64,000 bases of DNA from NCBI GenBank assembly GCA_030280995.1, contig JASXTE010000070.1:98902-162901 (forward strand), written 5' to 3'. The notes beneath the pieces were generated by a model that was given only the letters and a program-made list of their open reading frames with translations, was not told the origin of the DNA and ran no database searches. Of the stretch, positions 1 through 12,665 are shown in pieces (position 1 is the stretch's first letter; every line of letters begins with the position of its first letter). The position numbers were made by a program, and so were the translations under genes. This DNA is from Hemileia vastatrix (taxonomy: Eukaryota > Basidiomycota > Pucciniomycetes > Pucciniales > Zaghouaniaceae).

Positions 1-242
1 AGAATAACAGAGTAACAATGTAACAAAGTCACCAAGTCGATTCAGCCCAAAACAGGTCATTTTTCACTTTTCTCTTGTATTTTATATATATATATATTTT
101 GGTCTCTCTTGTTCTTTGCCTCCTTTTGACATGGACAAAGTATCTCACAAGTAGTCAGTCTCTTTTACCAGGTGGTTGAATGGAGACTGACGACTTATCG
201 GACAATTTGTTTACACCGTCAGTTATTTCATTTGAGTGTCAC

Positions 243-282
243 ACTCACAAACTCACAAACTCACAAACTCACAAACTCACAA
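243..282 (+). repeat. Tandem 8-mer actcacaa, five exact copies
   Basis: Five perfect head-to-tail copies of actcacaa lie upstream of the first CARP exon in the window, presumably inside the preceding intron. Confidence 0.9.
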
Positions 283-483
283 AGTCTCTCACTCGAACTC
301 TTACATCCGCTAAATTTGTTTCATCTTGACTTTTTTTCTTCTTCTTTTGTCCTATTTTGGTGTCTTTTGGTGTCTTTGGCAATTTCTTTTATCACGAATG
401 GTTGAACGCGTGTCATGTCATGTGTAACTTGAACTGACTGTTCAACTGATTTAACTGATTCAACTGACTCAATTCAACTGTAG

Positions 484-3400
484 GTTCATGGTTTTCTCAC
501 AAACAACGGTCATACTGTTGTCTTCCACTTGGACAGTTCAACCAGTGGCAGTAGTTTAGTAGTCGAACCATTGCCACAACCATCTAAATTAATCAGCGAT
601 GCTGACTTGTTTCCATTATCATCATATTCGTCATCTTATCCATCATCACCATCATTAAAGGCAACATTCGAAATGTTAGCTGAAAATGATAACTCATCCT
701 TGTCTTCGTTGTCTTCACCCTCGCACTCTGGTGAATTAAGTTCTATTTCAGACTTTAACTTTCATTTGGTTAACCATAATAAAGTAACTCACCCCGATAG
801 CCAGAGGGAAGGATATAATCATATGGAGGACAAAGAGTCCAGTTTACTTTTATCCCTCATGTCCTCTGATCAATCATCATCCCTTCAGGCGACGACAACG
901 ACGACGATGACGACGACAACAACACCAACAATGTCCACCATGACGACGAAAGCATCAATCAGCACTTCCACGAGTCAAACACTGTCGACGCCTTCGGTTG
1001 CAAGCCAAAGTAAACTTTCCAATAATCATAATCATAATCATCACAATCATAATCACAATCACAATAATAATCTTCATCTTCATCAAACGAATCAAATTGT
1101 TAACCCGAGTAACACTTTCAGTCAATTTATCAACATATCAGGTGGTCCATTATCATATTCATATTCATTTGATTCGATACACTTTCATTTTGGACGAAAT
1201 GATCAAACAGGATCAGAACATCAAATTTCAGGTGTTACATTTCCTGCTGAGGTAAATTAATTAATTAATAACTTGACTGAATTTAACAAGTCAAATAATT
1301 TGATGAAATTTTCATGTGATACTGTGTCCTGTTGTGTTGTTGTGTTGTCCTGTCGTTGTCCAGTTGTTGTCCAGTTGTGCAGCGTAACTTTCACCGTTAA
1401 CCACAAAAGAGGTGAAAGGAAAGTAAAGAGAAGCAAAGGAAGCAAAGAGAAATATCCTTGAGTGGAAAAAACGATTGTGGTCAAAACAAAAAGTGTGAAG
1501 AGACTGAGGAGAAAAAAGAGCTCAAAAGAAAGGAGATAAAGCTGAAAGAAGTGAAGAAAAAAGCTTACAAGAAGAGAAAAGAAAAGAGGAGAAGAGAAAA
1601 GAACTTGACGCTGTCCAGAGGATCTGATGAGTTGGACGATTTCACGAACGGTGACAAAAGATCGTGAGAAAGCAGAATAGAAGAAAAGGAGAAAAGGAAA
1701 AAAGAAAAAAAAGGAGAAAAGTCACAGAGTAAAAGTAAGAGATTCATTTCTTTGTTCAGGACTAGTTGACACGGGCCAGTTTGATTTATCCTTTACTGAG
1801 AGAAGGCGGAGGTGTCACACAATAGAACCATCCATCACTCGACTGCAACTAAATTACCTTTTGTACTTTTATTCTTTTTGCCGGTTGACCATTTGGTCCG
1901 CCAATGAAATTAATTAATGATACCGTTTAACCATTTGACTCGTGTCATTTGCATCCTAAGTGAGTCCGATTGTATCTCTCAATGTTGTATGTGTTGTATA
2001 TGTTGTGTGTGTTCTGTTCTTTCTGTTTGTTCTGTTTGTTCTGCTTGTTCTGCCCGTTCTCTTTTCTACTTGTTCTGTTTGTCTGCTTCTGTGTGACATG
2101 TCAATTGAAACAAGTGACACTTTTTGCATCAGTTCATCTTGCACAGGCAAACAATGACAGGAAAAATGATTCATGAAGACCAAAAGGTTCGCCTTTTTGT
2201 TGCTCCTTGTACACAGTGTGAGTGTGGTCAAGAAGTCCACTCACTGTCTCACTGAAGGAACTTTAACTCAAGTCTCACTTTCTCTTACTTTTTACTCATT
2301 CGCCGATTCTTTCATTCTTTCACTCTTTGATTCACTGACCAAAGTTACAAGTGAGACTTGTATGTTGTTGCATTCATCTTGCTTCCCTTCTTTGCCTTGT
2401 GCTTGTTGTGTCTCCTTTTCCTGCCTCAGCTGGTCAGTGATTTAACTGATGTCATGGTCAGTTAGGAAGATGGTAACAGCTGGTCACCACCAAGAAACTT
2501 TACTAGAAATGTCACCGATGTAGGATAAAAAATCAATGTCAATGAGTAATTTAACTTTGAAACACTTGATCATTCATCTGATAGAACATATTTTACCATC
2601 CTTTCATTCACTACAGGTGCAAATTGTTGGATTTAATTCAGATTTATACTCAAGTGTTTCCGTGGCAGCCAAAAATCCAAATGGACTTGTTTGCATCTCA
2701 CTACTGATTCAGGTAAGATAAAAAGGCAAAGACAAGTGAAGAGAAGATTATCTTGTATTTCATCTGTTTCTATTTAAAATTTTCTCTTCTAATATGTCAA
2801 ATTAAGCATGTAAGATAGAGATAAGAAAAATGAACCAAATAGAAATTGTAGAAATTGTAGAAATTGTAGAAAGTCTTGAAAGACTGATCATCATTAGCCT
2901 GACCATAGGAGCTGACTTGGTCTGGCTGTTGTGTGAGTTTCAAGTTTCGAGTTTCGAGTTGTAAGTGTGTCATAAAGTACACACTGATTCATTTTTCACA
3001 CATTTTAGAGGAATTATTATCATTACACAGACACACTTTTGCTCCTTTTGCTTCTTTTATTCTCTCAGATTTCTCGAAGATGCATCTTTCCAACTTTTGA
3101 GTGCTGGATGTGCATCATCACCCTCTTTCAGCTTATTCTTTTTGCACAAGGATTGCTTTTAAGGCGATTTTCTCTCTCTTCGTCTATCTTTAAAATTCAG
3201 CCGCACTTTTGACTCTGTTTCTTGCATCTTTGTAACTTATACCACTTTCACTTTCTCATTCACTTTCTGTCTATAAGTATATGAGTATGTGAGTGTATGA
3301 GTGTCACAAAGTGAGTGAATTTTGAAAGATGACTTTTCATGTAATGCGTGTCAATCAAGAGAACCAAGCCACTCCTTTGATGATGACAATATCACCCGAA

Positions 3401-5708
3401 AAATGATGACCGTCCTGTCCTTTCACCGTGTCGTTCATACGTCGACATAACTTTTTTTCCCTCTTTTCGTTTCGCCATTTTGTCATTTTTCTTCTTTCCA
3501 AGCAGTCGATCTCAATCTTCTCCTCTCTTGTCTCTTCCTTAATTTCAATTCTAGTTGAGTCAAAGTACAAGTACAGTATGTCCAGTGTGTGTTGGTGACC
3601 AGTTTACTCTACTTGTTCTTGTCAACAGTTACCAACACCAAAACTTCTTTCCTTTCTTCATTTTGTCCATGCAAATGCTAAATTGTACTTTCATGTGCTT
3701 CGAGTCATTTTCATCGCCCTTTTGTACCCTCGGTAGCATCTTTTGTCATTTTCCTGGTCAAGTGTACCACTTGTCCGTGTTTCAAACAGAAGTCGATAAT
3801 TTCCATACAAATTGTTCTAGTTGTTTTGTTCTTTTACCGTCAGTCGATTTGATTTCCTTGTTGTTGATGGTTACATTTGCTCTTGTACCATGTTGATGAC
3901 TACAAAGAAAACGAGGATGGTAAATTACAGGCCAACAAAGAGAAAACAGGTAACAATTGTCACAACAGTTAACCTTATGTCACTTTGTGTATGTACCATT
4001 GACAATTACCCCAGATACACACTTACAGACTTACACTCACACATAGACTCTTATTATCACATTATGTGTCAGATTAGTTTACCGTGTGTAAAGAGTGATG
4101 TTGAAATTAATCCATTGGCTCAAAGTAAACTCATGAGTCATGACTCAGTGTAATTTGTCTCAACATGTTGAGTTAATTAGACTTTTGCCTTGTACTGTTA
4201 CGTGGCCGTCACTTTGTTGTACATGGCAAGAGGTTTATGTGGTTGTAATTTGGCCTTTTGCAGCATCTTCTACATCTTCTACATCTTCTACAAATCACTA
4301 CTTCATTTGCCAGATTTAAAGCAATTTACTCATTTTGTCTTTGTTGTACTCGTTTGATCTGCAGTAATTTTCTTTCTTTTCCTTCTCTTGTTCATTGTCG
4401 TGTCTTTGTTGCTTCTTTTCGCTCACAGATCGCCGAGTCTACCAGTGAAAGTCTCAAGTCACTCACATCTAATGCACATCGGATCCGCTTTCGAGGTAAG
4501 AATTCGAGCGTAGCAGTCAACGTCAACCAGTCACAAGGAAAAGGGATAAAGAAGAGAAAACTTGTGCAAACTCATTTGAACAATCTGTGACAACAAAGAA
4601 CAAAAAACAACAACAAAAACAACAACTCGAGCTTAATGAAGAAAAACAATATATTATCGAATCAGAACAAATCAAAATTCATCACTTTAAAAGTTTTACT
4701 GATTGCCTTGATTTAATATTTTTGTTGTTGTTTTTCTTGTTATTTCGTTACTACTAAAGGTCAAACTGTGCAAATTCATTCATTTTCCATTGGAAATTTG
4801 ATTCGAGACACCGATTCGTTCATAACATACGAAGGATCACTCACTGTTCCCGGATGTTACGAAACGGTCACATGGATTGTTAGTAACAAACCACTGCACA
4901 TATCCAAGTCTGATTTGGCTGGTTTAAGGTGAGTTTATTCATCAATCACACTGTCAATGGACGATGTCAATGACTGATGAATGGTCTAGACATTCTACAA
5001 ATAATTCATTGAATCATTTGATTCACACATCATTCTAACACATTATTGTAATGTTTGTGTGTTTAGAAAACTGATGCAAGGATATATCAATTCGCCCAAA
5101 GCACCATTAGCAAGTAATTTCCGTCCAATTCAACCGCTAAATCAGCGCATCTTAAGAACCAACATTGACTTCAAGAAAAGTTCTAAAGATCAGGTAAGTA
5201 CGAGATTGTTCGAGATGCAAGATGAAAGAACTCGCTGAGTGTGAGACAAGTAGCGAAGTACAGTTGAAGAGTTGCCGAGTTGCCGAGTCACCAAGTGTTA
5301 GAGTGTTACAGAAAAATTCGAAGAGTACAAGAGTGAAAGAGTGAAAGAGTAGAAGAGTAGAAGAGTCAATTTGACCACTTAATTCTCCCAGAGGACTTTG
5401 GGCAACTAAACAGTCATGTGTTTGTCCTAGCCATGTGATGTCAACCAGGAAAGAAGAGGAAGAGGAAGAAGAGAGGATAATCGATTTGTATATACATTTG
5501 GTAAAGTGAAGACAGTTTCAGTTGCATCGATGCGTGTAAACTGCAAATCAACCAACACACTCAGTCAAGTGCACTAGGACATCTTTTCATCACATTGTCT
5601 ATCATTGTCTATTTCTCTTTATTTGTCTCTTACCGGTAGCAGCAGCAAGGAAAACACTGTCTGTCGATGTCTTCCAGTCGAACTTACCAATGTGAGTATA
5701 GAAGATGA
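484..5708 (+). CDS. Carbonic anhydrase-related protein (CARP, CA10/CA11-like), 5' end outside the window
   Basis: Exons read as 484-1251, 2617-2712, 4429-4495, 4760-4928, 5067-5193 and 5640-5708; all phases join. Exon 1 carries GFLTNNGHTVVF, then a long low-complexity insert, then ISGGPLSY, IHFHFGRNDQTGSEH and FPAE. Later exons give VQIVGFNSDLY, a YEGSLTVPGCYETVTW block and APLASNFRPIQPLNQR, the alpha-carbonic anhydrase fold in the order seen in CA10/CA11 and insect CARPs. Two zinc-ligand histidines are present (HFH), but the third lies in AEVQIVG, where Gln replaces His, so the protein is probably inactive as a hydratase. CA10/CA11 are secreted ligands of neurexins in vertebrates; a similar role here is inference. 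About 431 residues are encoded in the window. The signal peptide and first domain exons must lie upstream. The last exon has an alternative end (see 5961-5992). Confidence 0.85.
537..1118 (+). repeat. Low-complexity coding insertion in the CARP exon
   Basis: Between GHTVVFHLD and NISGGPLSY the frame stays open for roughly 190 residues rich in Ser, then Thr (ACG/ACA runs near 892-955), then alternating His/Asn (CAT/AAT/CAC runs near 1018-1085). CA10/CA11 proteins have only a short loop here. The codons are near-perfect trinucleotide or hexanucleotide repeats, which points to slippage expansion within a surface loop. An unrecognised intron inside this stretch is possible, but no strong donor and acceptor pair in matching phase is obvious. 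Confidence 0.7.
1252..2616 (+). other. CARP intron with a purine-rich block and T/G-rich repeats
   Basis: The donor GAG/gtaaat and the acceptor ctacag/gtg bound a 1.4 kb intron. Positions about 1440-1740 are almost pure A/G on the + strand, unlike the pyrimidine-rich introns elsewhere in the window. Positions about 1980-2080 hold degenerate TGTTCTGTT-type repeats. No exon with family similarity was seen. Confidence 0.6.
2713..4428 (+). other. CARP intron
   Basis: 1.7 kb between phase-0 splice sites. It contains three copies of a 10-mer (agaaattgta) around 2842-2872, and a short catcttcta 9-mer array near 4263-4291 close to the 3' end. No gene was recognised. Confidence 0.55.
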
Positions 5709-5960
5709 AAGACACTTATCCCTGTCTCTTCGTTTCTTCCTTTATTCCTTTATTCCTTCATCCCTTTATTCTCTTATTCTGTTATCCCGTTTGCCTGGTT
5801 CATGTGCCTCGCCTTGTAATCTTTATCAATGCAATTCGTCTTGTTCAAGTGATGATTGTAACTGATCAGTTATCAGTTAAACTTTTCCATGTGTGATTTT
5901 TCAATTGACTCTGTTGATCTATTCTTTCTGTTCTTCACTTTGATGACTTTCTACATCCAG

Positions 5961-5992
5961 TGAATTGGAGGCACAAAGAAGGTCGAACGTGA
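5961..5992 (+). CDS. Candidate alternative terminal exon of the CARP gene
   Basis: The penultimate CARP exon can end at 5691 on a good GTGAGT donor, or read through to TGA at 5706-5708. If spliced, an acceptor CCAG ends at 5960. The joined frame then encodes LNWRHKEGRT followed by TGA at 5990-5992, a short basic tail. CA10 also ends in a short tail containing a Trp. Both versions are phase-correct, and the sequence cannot say which is used. Confidence 0.35.
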
Positions 5993-6085
5993 GCAAGAAG
6001 AAGAAGAAGAAGAAGAAAAAGAAGAATCTTTTCTCGTGTTGTGAGGATGATAGTGATGAAAGGTGCAAATAACCAACATCACGAT

Positions 6086-6117
6086 ACGACATGACGACAT
6101 GACGACATGACGACATG
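6086..6117 (+). repeat. Tandem 8-mer acgacatg, four copies
   Basis: Four exact consecutive copies of acgacatg lie just downstream of the CARP 3' end. Confidence 0.85.
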
Positions 6118-6446
6118 AGGTCCGTATTGTGTCCATGGATGACAAAGTCTTCAATTGACACTAGGACAAAGACCTCAAGTGCGTGGGAAGATATTTTGTG
6201 AATCTTGCATCTTGCACCTTTTCATCACCATCGTCAGTATCTTCACCATCTTCACTCTCGTCATTATCGTCAAAATGTACATCTTTTCCTCTGTTCCACC
6301 TTGTCCGTTGTTCATTTTTTTTTTTGTCTCTCTCCATATCAAGTGTGTATTTACGTGTCCTTATGATTCTACTTGTGTGTATTTCAGATGCAGAGAGTAA
6401 TAATAAATGAAATTTTCATCCAATTGGATGCAAAAAGTCACCCCTA

Positions 6447-6503
6447 AAGTTACAAGTTATAAGTTATAAGCTATGCTGACTTATAACTTATAACTTGTAA
6501 CTT
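6447..6503. repeat. Perfect inverted repeat with 24-bp arms and 9-nt loop
   Basis: The arm at 6447-6470 is the exact reverse complement of 6480-6503, with loop ctatgctga between. The arms are themselves built from repeated aagttata/tataactt units. Transcribed RNA would form a long hairpin; the DNA could extrude a cruciform. There is no flanking terminal inverted repeat or transposase, so it is not a recognisable transposon. Confidence 0.85.
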
Positions 6504-6543
6504 ATAAGTTCAGATGATCGATAAGAAAAAAAGGTTATTCAAG

Positions 6544-6594
6544 TCATCTAAATCATCTAAATCATCTAAATCATCTAAATCATCTAAATCATCG
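6544..6594 (+). repeat. Tandem 9-mer tcatctaaa, five copies plus partial
   Basis: Exact consecutive copies of tcatctaaa occur from 6544 to 6588, ending in a partial unit. The array lies 40 bp from the inverted repeat at 6447-6503. Confidence 0.9.
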
Positions 6595-9500
6595 TACCGA
6601 GATGAGATGACTTCATGGATCACGATAATTGGTACCCACATCTGTCCCATTAATCGTCTTTGGCAATTTGTCTGAGGAGTTCTCTTTTTTTCTCTTTCTC
6701 TTTCTCTTCAGTTCTTTTTCTTTTTCTTCGCTTGCGGTGATCTCAGTGACTTTCTTCACCTGCCACAAGGAAATAAAAAGACGACACAAAATTTTCTTCT
6801 TCTTCTTCTCCTTTTTCGCCCTCCCATCAGCAGGGGCAAAGAAGAATGAGAATGCATTTTTGATACACGTGAAAAAGGCTTTCTCCTACTCTCTCCCACA
6901 CACATATTCTCTCCTTCTCTCTCTCTTTTTCTCTTTTTCTCTTTCTCTCTTTCTCACACAGACAAGTCACATTCGATCGACACATCAACCTTAGCCAGAA
7001 CGCAAAGTAACCTCACCTGTCATGTTCTCTTTGGTTATATTGGCATGAAAAAGTTGATTGCAATCATTGACGGATGAACCAATAGCACAAAAAATATTAG
7101 GAAACAAAGAAAAAGGAAAAAAAATAAGAGAAAGAAAAAAACTTTACCAAATATCAAAGTGAGTCAAATGATATGTTTTGTCTTGTGCAAATGGTTGTGA
7201 GAAACTTTTCTAATAGTTCGATAGTTCAAACAGATTAATGTTCACGAGTCAAAGCCGTTGAAAGAGCCAATTGTACTCCTTAAATAAGAAGAAACATTTT
7301 TACCCTGTTTGATGAAATGTTTTCATTGTATCATTGTCTCATATTCTCATATTCTCATATTCTCATTGTCAAATAACAACGTTATTATTCAAATGGTGAG
7401 AAATGACAAAATGTATCGTCAACGTTTCACTGTACAATCCATCTTGCCCCAGCCCAATGTAAAGGCCCACAAGACACACAAAACATACACAGCGTTCACA
7501 AGAAGGCGGTTAAATGATGATTGTGTTAATGAATGACTCATTTGCTTGTCTGCTGATTTATTTTGCTCTAATGCTTCAGCTACTTGTGTTACAATTAATG
7601 ACACATGGCGACCATAAAGAAAAAAGAAAAAACTAAGAAGAAGGAGAAACTTTTTCATTTTTTTTCCCTTCTTTTTCCTTCTTTCTTTTTCTCTCTCTCG
7701 ATTCTGCAAAATTTCCCAAAGACAAAAAAGATAATGCAGAGAAAGAGGGTGAAAGTTTAAGGTTGAAAGGATGAAAGGTTGAAAGTTTCATTGTCACTTG
7801 ATCCAGCAAATGGTTTTTCACTTCACTTAGAGCATCTGTCTGTCATTTTTGGGGCTAGAGTGTTGAACAGTATTTCATCTCGGCCAAGCAGTGACAATTG
7901 TTCACAACAATTCACAAATATTCACAACTATTTGCAAGGATAGAGGAAAAACGAGGGGAAAAAATGAAAGACCAAAGGCCAACATTAATACCGAGAAAGA
8001 GGAGAAAGAGGAGAAAGTGAAAGAGACAGTAGATATTGTCCTCTCATAGGGTTGATTTTGTTCATACTACAGTTGATCCAGTTAACACGGAGGAATAAGT
8101 GGCACACAGAAAGACAGAGACATGAATACAGAGAAAGACAGAAAGACAGACACACCGAGGCTGAGCAATTCGACTTCCGGCCAGGGTAATTTGCTTATCT
8201 TCAATTCGACGGCGCAACATTCTTCCATTCTTTCATTCTTCCAACAAAAGGGCAAAATGAATGACTCATTCATTATCCTCCTCAGCTTGGTTTCACTTTT
8301 AATGGTTTCAGTGTGGTTTTCTACGTCCAATGAGAGTCACAAAGTTTGTCTAAAGTGGAATCTCAGTTTCACTTGAGGGGTAATTCTTCACACTGAAGAC
8401 CATTTATCCAGTTAAATCTACTTTATACTTTCTACTTTATACTTTGTGCTTTGGGTAAACAGGAAAACAGCTTCCAACACTTATGCGAGAAGTAACTTTT
8501 TAACCTGTACCTCATTTATCCTTTTCTTCATTACGTCTTCTAACAGAACGACGAACGGACAGAAAGAGACAAACAGACAAACAGACAAACAAACAGACAC
8601 ATTGAAACACGAAAAAAACAAGACAACTGGTGAGAATAAAACTGACTGACATTTTCACAATCATATGGTTGTAAATGATCGAATTAGAAAATGTCAGATC
8701 GATCATTCGATAATTGCATGTGCGTGTTGTGGTCTTGTTGTAAATGAAAGAGGAAAAAAAGTTTCCTTTATCACTTTCAACTGCTGTATCCTGCCTGTTA
8801 AACTGATTTTATCCATGTCCATCGGTAAAACCATCATCACGTGTTTACCCGAGTGTACTTTTGCTGTTGAAATTATGTGGCAAAAGTTCTAACCACTATC
8901 TGTGTATGTGTGTATGTGTGTTGTCACTTGATGCCTTAATGACTCATATTGTCAGGTAAATTTAGGTGAAAAGATGAACTTGTTTAATGCTTCACCTTTA
9001 ATGTCACTTTTGTTAAATGTTTCATCAAGTTGAGTTGCTATATTGTACAATGTGAACGTTAATTGCATCAATCATTAACAGGCCTAATAAAGTTGCCTCA
9101 CAGAGTCAACATTTGTTCTTGACTTGTTCTTGACCTGTCAGTGAATTATTGTATCATCATAATCATCATCACCAGTCTCGAATCGTTCTGAATCATCTTG
9201 TTTGTGCGATAATCCACTTAAAGACTGGACACCAAAGTGAGGATGATATTTTGTCGAGGGTTCAATTCAATATTCGACTTGTTCATCTCACTGTCCTCAG
9301 AGTGTCCTAAGGTGTGCATTGAATCGTTCAATTTTTATTTTTTCATTTTTCATTTTTCCATTTGCTACATCTTTCACTTTTCTACTCTTACTTTGTATTC
9401 TGTTTTGTTCTTTCAACAGAACAAACAAACAAAGTCGGCAAATACTGAGTAAGCATTTGCTTTTTATTCAGATTTGTTCTTTTCATGCAGAGGAAAAAAA

Positions 9501-10084
9501 TTGTTCTATTGTTCAGACTGGTCAGTTGAGGCTGGTCAAGTGGCCTTCCATTGGATGAAAAAACAATAAGAAATATGAAGAAAGATCAATTGACAGTGGT
9601 AAATGAAACGATTTTAATGATGGCAGTGATGAAAATCAACGCAATTACTCAGACATGATGGATGACAACGATATGGAGGAGAGAGTAAAAAGAGTCAAGT
9701 TGAAATATCTTTTGAAAATATCTTGAGATAACTTGTCGAATATTCGATTGATTACATTTGTTGAATAAAAAATATTCACATTGTTACAGTGTAACGGATT
9801 TTTCCACGGTGGTCGGTCAATGTGGTGAATTTCACCTCAAGGTGTAAGGCCAAGAAGCCGAAGAGTGCCGAGAGCGTAGAAAAAAGTAGAAAAAGTGAAA
9901 AAAAGTGAAAAAACGTACAAAAGAAAAGAAACAAGGAAAAAGACAATAATGTTCTGCACCAGCAGCAAATTTTGCAGCCAAAGAACCATTTGGGCGTCTG
10001 AGGTTGTGAGAGAGAAAGGAGAAGATGAAAAGTGCCGTAGGTTTGCCAGATTGCACTTACAGTCATATATCAAGCAAGTTGCAT

Positions 10085-10123
10085 TGGCGAATGGCGAATG
10101 GCGAATGGGAAATGGCGAATGGC
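10085..10123 (+). repeat. Tandem 7-mer tggcgaa, five copies
   Basis: Five units of tggcgaa with one degenerate copy (tgggaaa). It is relatively GC-rich compared with its surroundings. Confidence 0.8.
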
Positions 10124-11650
10124 CTATTGCCACGCAAGTGGATTCTTCACAATTGTAACCATTGTAACCGCTGTACAACTGTACAACTATACAACTGTAC
10201 CACTGTTGATGAGTAGTGGATGTGTCCAGTCGACCAATTGACTCGGCCCAACTTTACTAACTTTTGCCAAATTCACGTAGACGAGGCAAAAGGAATGATT
10301 CTTTTTCTCTCTTTTTTTTCTTCTTTTTCTCTTTTTCTCTTTTTGCCGTTTTTTCTTCTTCTTTCCTCTGTTCGGCAAATGTGACAAAAATACTTTCTCG
10401 CCACTCACCTCTGTAAATGAGCTCGCAGATCTTTCAAGCGAACAATGGCAAAGAACAAAGTTCTCTAGTCATCTACTCATCGAGTCATCGAGTCATCTCT
10501 TTCACCATACAATGTACAATGTACACTGTACACTGTTCACTGTACACTTGGTGGGTGAAAAAGAAAGAACCAACAACTTTACCATTTTCACCATTTTCAC
10601 CATTTCCACTCAAGGGCCATTTGTCCAACTGTTTTGCCTGCTGCTTGTGTGTCACTTGCATACAACAAATTAAGACAAAAGACCTCGTAATGAGCTGTCA
10701 CCTATTAAATATGTCAAAGGAGTTTACCAGGCAAAGGACGTCGAGATACGATGAAAAAAAAACCAACCCTAAAGAACAATGAACTATTAAAACATCACCC
10801 ATTGTACAATTGTCAACTGTTAATAAAGTGACAGATAAAAAGAACAGTGAAAAAAACGAAAAAGAGAGAAAGAAGCAAAGACTTTATGAGTGGATTTACT
10901 TTTATGGGGTGAAAATTAATGGTAAATTATGAAACAGGTGAGGTGATGAACTTACTGGCGGCAGTGGATGTGATTCATTCACTTGTGATCAAGTCAAATA
11001 TGTCAGCCATCAGCTGAAGCATCAGGATTGACTTTATCTCACTAGTCACTTCGAGGATAAGTTTTTTTCATACTCAAGAACACTCTCTGGATAAGGTGGA
11101 TTACATGTTATATCATCTTTGACTTGTAACATCATTTCCGTTTCATCTGCATTATTACTTGATGATATTTCATTATGAGTAAAACGAGTTGATCATTCAT
11201 ATCAAAGAAGAAATTCATTTTTTTTTCTCTCTTTGCCCTGATGAAGAGACAAAATTGTAAATTGAATCAATTGCACCAGTAACATGATACAGTTGATAAT
11301 CAAATGATCACCTTAATGGACTTTCTTACAGTGAGTTTACTCTTGGCGCCAATATTGAAAGCTAACAACGGCGGGAGAAATAGAGGCGCAAACGAGAGTT
11401 CCGGTAACAGTTCCATCTTGTTCAACCAGCGTGTTGTTCACCCCTTTTTCATTAAGGAACGAGGTGAAATTACCATTCTCCATTCTTCATTCGTCATTCC
11501 CTCAATCGATTGTTCAACTCAACTCAAATTAAATCGCACACTTCAACTTGTCAAGTCGTTTTATCTTGTTTCATTGATTGTGCCACCTTTTGTTCCTTCA
11601 GCCAATTAGTCTATTCTAAACAGACAATCATTTTGTCTCTTCTCGCTTGA

Positions 11651-12559
<909 letters not shown>

Positions 12560-12591
12560 ATCGAATAACGAAAAATCGTTTCAAATTTCAA

Positions 12592-12597
12592 TTTATT
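12592..12597 (-). terminator. Polyadenylation signal of MED17
   Basis: The + strand TTTATT reads AATAAA on the minus strand, 68 bases beyond the MED17 stop and close to the thymidylate synthase stop codon. Confidence 0.6.
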
Positions 12598-12641
12598 TAC
12601 AAGATGAGTCGAATGGAAGCACAAAAGGGTGAAGAGTAAAT

Positions 12642-12647
12642 AATAAA
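12642..12647 (+). terminator. Polyadenylation signal of thymidylate synthase
   Basis: AATAAA, 83 bases after the stop codon. It lies past the opposing MED17 signal, so the two 3' UTRs overlap. Confidence 0.6.
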
Positions 12648-12665
12648 GAATTAAGAAGAGAATGT

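Noticed and set aside
2173..2445. Leader-like MKTKRFAFLLLLVHS followed by GTGAGT inside the first CARP intron
   Set aside because: Phase fits the next CARP exon, but the resulting protein would start in the middle of the carbonic anhydrase fold; judged a chance hydrophobic start in T-rich DNA.
8122..8376. Open frame containing a hydrophobic MNDSFIILLSLVSLLMVSV stretch
   Set aside because: No splice signals, no cysteine pattern or similarity; ends after a short unremarkable tail.
11304..11609. 101-codon open frame directly upstream of thymidylate synthase with a leader-like start
   Set aside because: No family similarity, amino acid content drifts to random after 40 residues, and it ends 53 bases before the thymidylate synthase ATG; more likely UTR or promoter sequence.
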